This document shows positions 63,297 through 64,000 of a DNA stretch of 64,000 nt, piece by piece. Below the pieces are notes generated by a model. It was not told where the DNA came from. It worked only from the letters and a program-made list of their open reading frames with translations, and searched no databases. Origin of the DNA: Streptococcus lutetiensis. Lineage in GTDB: Bacteria > Bacillota > Bacilli > Lactobacillales > Streptococcaceae. The DNA lies in assembly GCF_900475675.1 (NCBI RefSeq), contig NZ_LS483403.1, positions 1,364,001-1,428,000 on the forward strand. Reading direction: 5' to 3'. The translations under genes were made by a program, and so were the position numbers. Each line of letters starts with the position of its first letter. Positions within the stretch are counted from its first letter, which is position 1.

Positions 63297-64000
63297 TTAA
63301 CGTCGATTTTCACCTTGGAGATGAATTTCTCGAGCTAGATAACGGATACGTTCCATAACACGTTTGGCTTGCCAAGTTTCATCACCAGAACGTGAGATTG
63401 AGAAGTGTTCTTCAAGTCCCTTAAAATCAAGGTTAGAAGTGAAGAACGTTAGCAGATTTTCTTGCATGCGATACTGAAGAATCACTTGGAGCACATCATC
63501 ACGAATCCAAGAACTTTGTTGCTCAGCACCAATATCATCCAGTACCAGAATCTCAGACTGCTTAATCTGGTCAATCTGTTCTTTCACAGTACCAGTATTA
63601 ATGGCATTCTTAATGTCAACACAGAAAGTTGGAAAATGTAGCAGCGTTGTTGACTTGCCATACTTAGCTGACAGACGATTTGCCAAATAAGCCATCAAAT
63701 AAGATTTCCCGACACCAAAGGTTCCAAAAACATAAAGTCCCTTTTGCGGTTTATCCTCAAGATTTTTAATGTAATTATTCAAATAATTATAAATCTCAAT
63801 ACGGTTAGGGTCGCCAAGGTCAATGTCATCCGTTGAAATATGCTTCAGACTTGTTGGCAAACCAATCAAAGTCACACGATTTTTAATATCTTGACGTTTT
63901 TTAGCTTCTACCAACTCGCGAGTCTCTAAATAAATGACATCGGCATATCCTTCATTCATGCTAAGAGCAGGCTTATAACCTTTTGCCACATATGAAGCTT
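63297..64000 (-). CDS. dnaI: Primosomal protein DnaI (5' end outside window)
   Basis: AAA+ helicase loader. The open frame continues off the right edge, so the N-terminal zinc-binding part is missing. Walker A GTFGVGKSYL and Walker B ILVLDDIGAEQQSSW are intact, followed by TSNLDFKGLEEHFS and a C-terminal arginine finger region RVMERIRYLAREI. An internal GTG near 63989 is not a credible start. It loads the replicative helicase DnaC(B) at oriC or restart sites. Confidence 0.93.
   Translation of the reverse strand, partial: ASYVAKGYKPALSMNEGYADVIYLETRELVEAKKRQDIKNRVTLIGLPTSLKHISTDDIDLGDPNRIEIYNYLNNYIKNLEDKPQKGLYVFGTFGVGKSYLMAYLANRLSAKYGKSTTLLHFPTFCVDIKNAINTGTVKEQIDQIKQSEILVLDDIGAEQQSSWIRDDVLQVILQYRMQENLLTFFTSNLDFKGLEEHFSISRSGDETWQAKRVMERIRYLAREIHLQGENRR

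Noticed and set aside
1..64000. Toxin-antitoxin, restriction-modification or phage defence system
   Set aside because: No matching domain arrangement was found; the SNF2/SWIM gene stands alone next to core genes and occurs in many streptococci.

Overview
This window is chromosomal DNA of a low-GC Gram-positive coccus, almost certainly Streptococcus. The gene orders murJ(ytgP)/murE, yidD-rluB-scpB-scpA-xerD-like-cbpB-rdgB-murI, dnaI-der and murC-mltG-greA, the L-lysine-type MurE motif, a CtsR-controlled clpP and a streptococcal XerD-like protein all point there. The combination of genes suggests the S. bovis/S. equinus complex (inference, moderate confidence). No rRNA, tRNA, CRISPR array or prophage was seen.

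Layout. 1-5.3 kb: end of a branched-chain amino acid ABC transporter (livH partial, livJ with a CodY-like box), ylbG-ylbF, clpP and a divergent DMT exporter/LysR pair. 5.3-9.5 kb: upp, an IS30-family element and the metB-patB sulfur amino acid operon. 9.7-16.9 kb: a lipid II flippase homologue, murE and a four-gene siderophore/heme-type ABC importer preceded by two palindromes. 16.9-25.2 kb: two poorly known genes, yaaA (apparently leaderless), two related lipoproteins, ppaC, pflA and a CNNM/CorC protein. 25.4-27.3 kb: a lacS-type galactoside transporter carrying three in-frame stop codons. 27.5-32.2 kb: an ABC ATPase, a mnmM/ytqB-radical SAM pair, a PAP2 phosphatase, ribU under an FMN riboswitch, and trmL. 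32.5-37.3 kb: a potassium cluster with kimA divergent from trkA-trkH. 37.3-43.2 kb: a tightly overlapping nine-gene housekeeping operon (murI to yidD). 43.4-47.2 kb: yneF, lysA, a Bax inhibitor-1 family protein, an HD protein and an rRNA methyltransferase. 47.3-51.2 kb: a sucrose/fructoside cassette (MFS permease, GH32 hydrolase, LacI repressor) lying between two genes that are usually neighbours in streptococci. 51.4-64 kb: acyP, yidC, a collapsed ISL3 element inside the yidC terminator, greA, mltG, a broken GNAT gene, murC, an unknown protein with a long leader, a SNF2/SWIM helicase, a structured 161-bp repeat, der and dnaI (partial).

How it fits together. Most of the window is core genome for cell wall precursors (murE, murJ, murC, murI, lysA, mltG), chromosome segregation (scpAB), protein quality control and membrane insertion (clpP, yidC, yidD) and potassium/c-di-AMP physiology (kimA, trkAH, cbpB). 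Accessory material consists of the sucrose cassette, the siderophore importer, the IS elements and the lipoprotein pair. Both protein-coding pseudogenes (lacS and GNAT) are inactivated only by in-frame nonsense codons with no visible indel, which suggests very recent loss.

The most interesting items are the pattern of five clean nonsense mutations, the doubly controlled sucrose promoter, the ISL3 relic that splits a terminator hairpin at an 8-bp target duplication, the 161-bp structured repeat, and the unexplained promoter plus leader ahead of the gene at 57.5-58.1 kb. I did not find a convincing entirely new multi-gene system.
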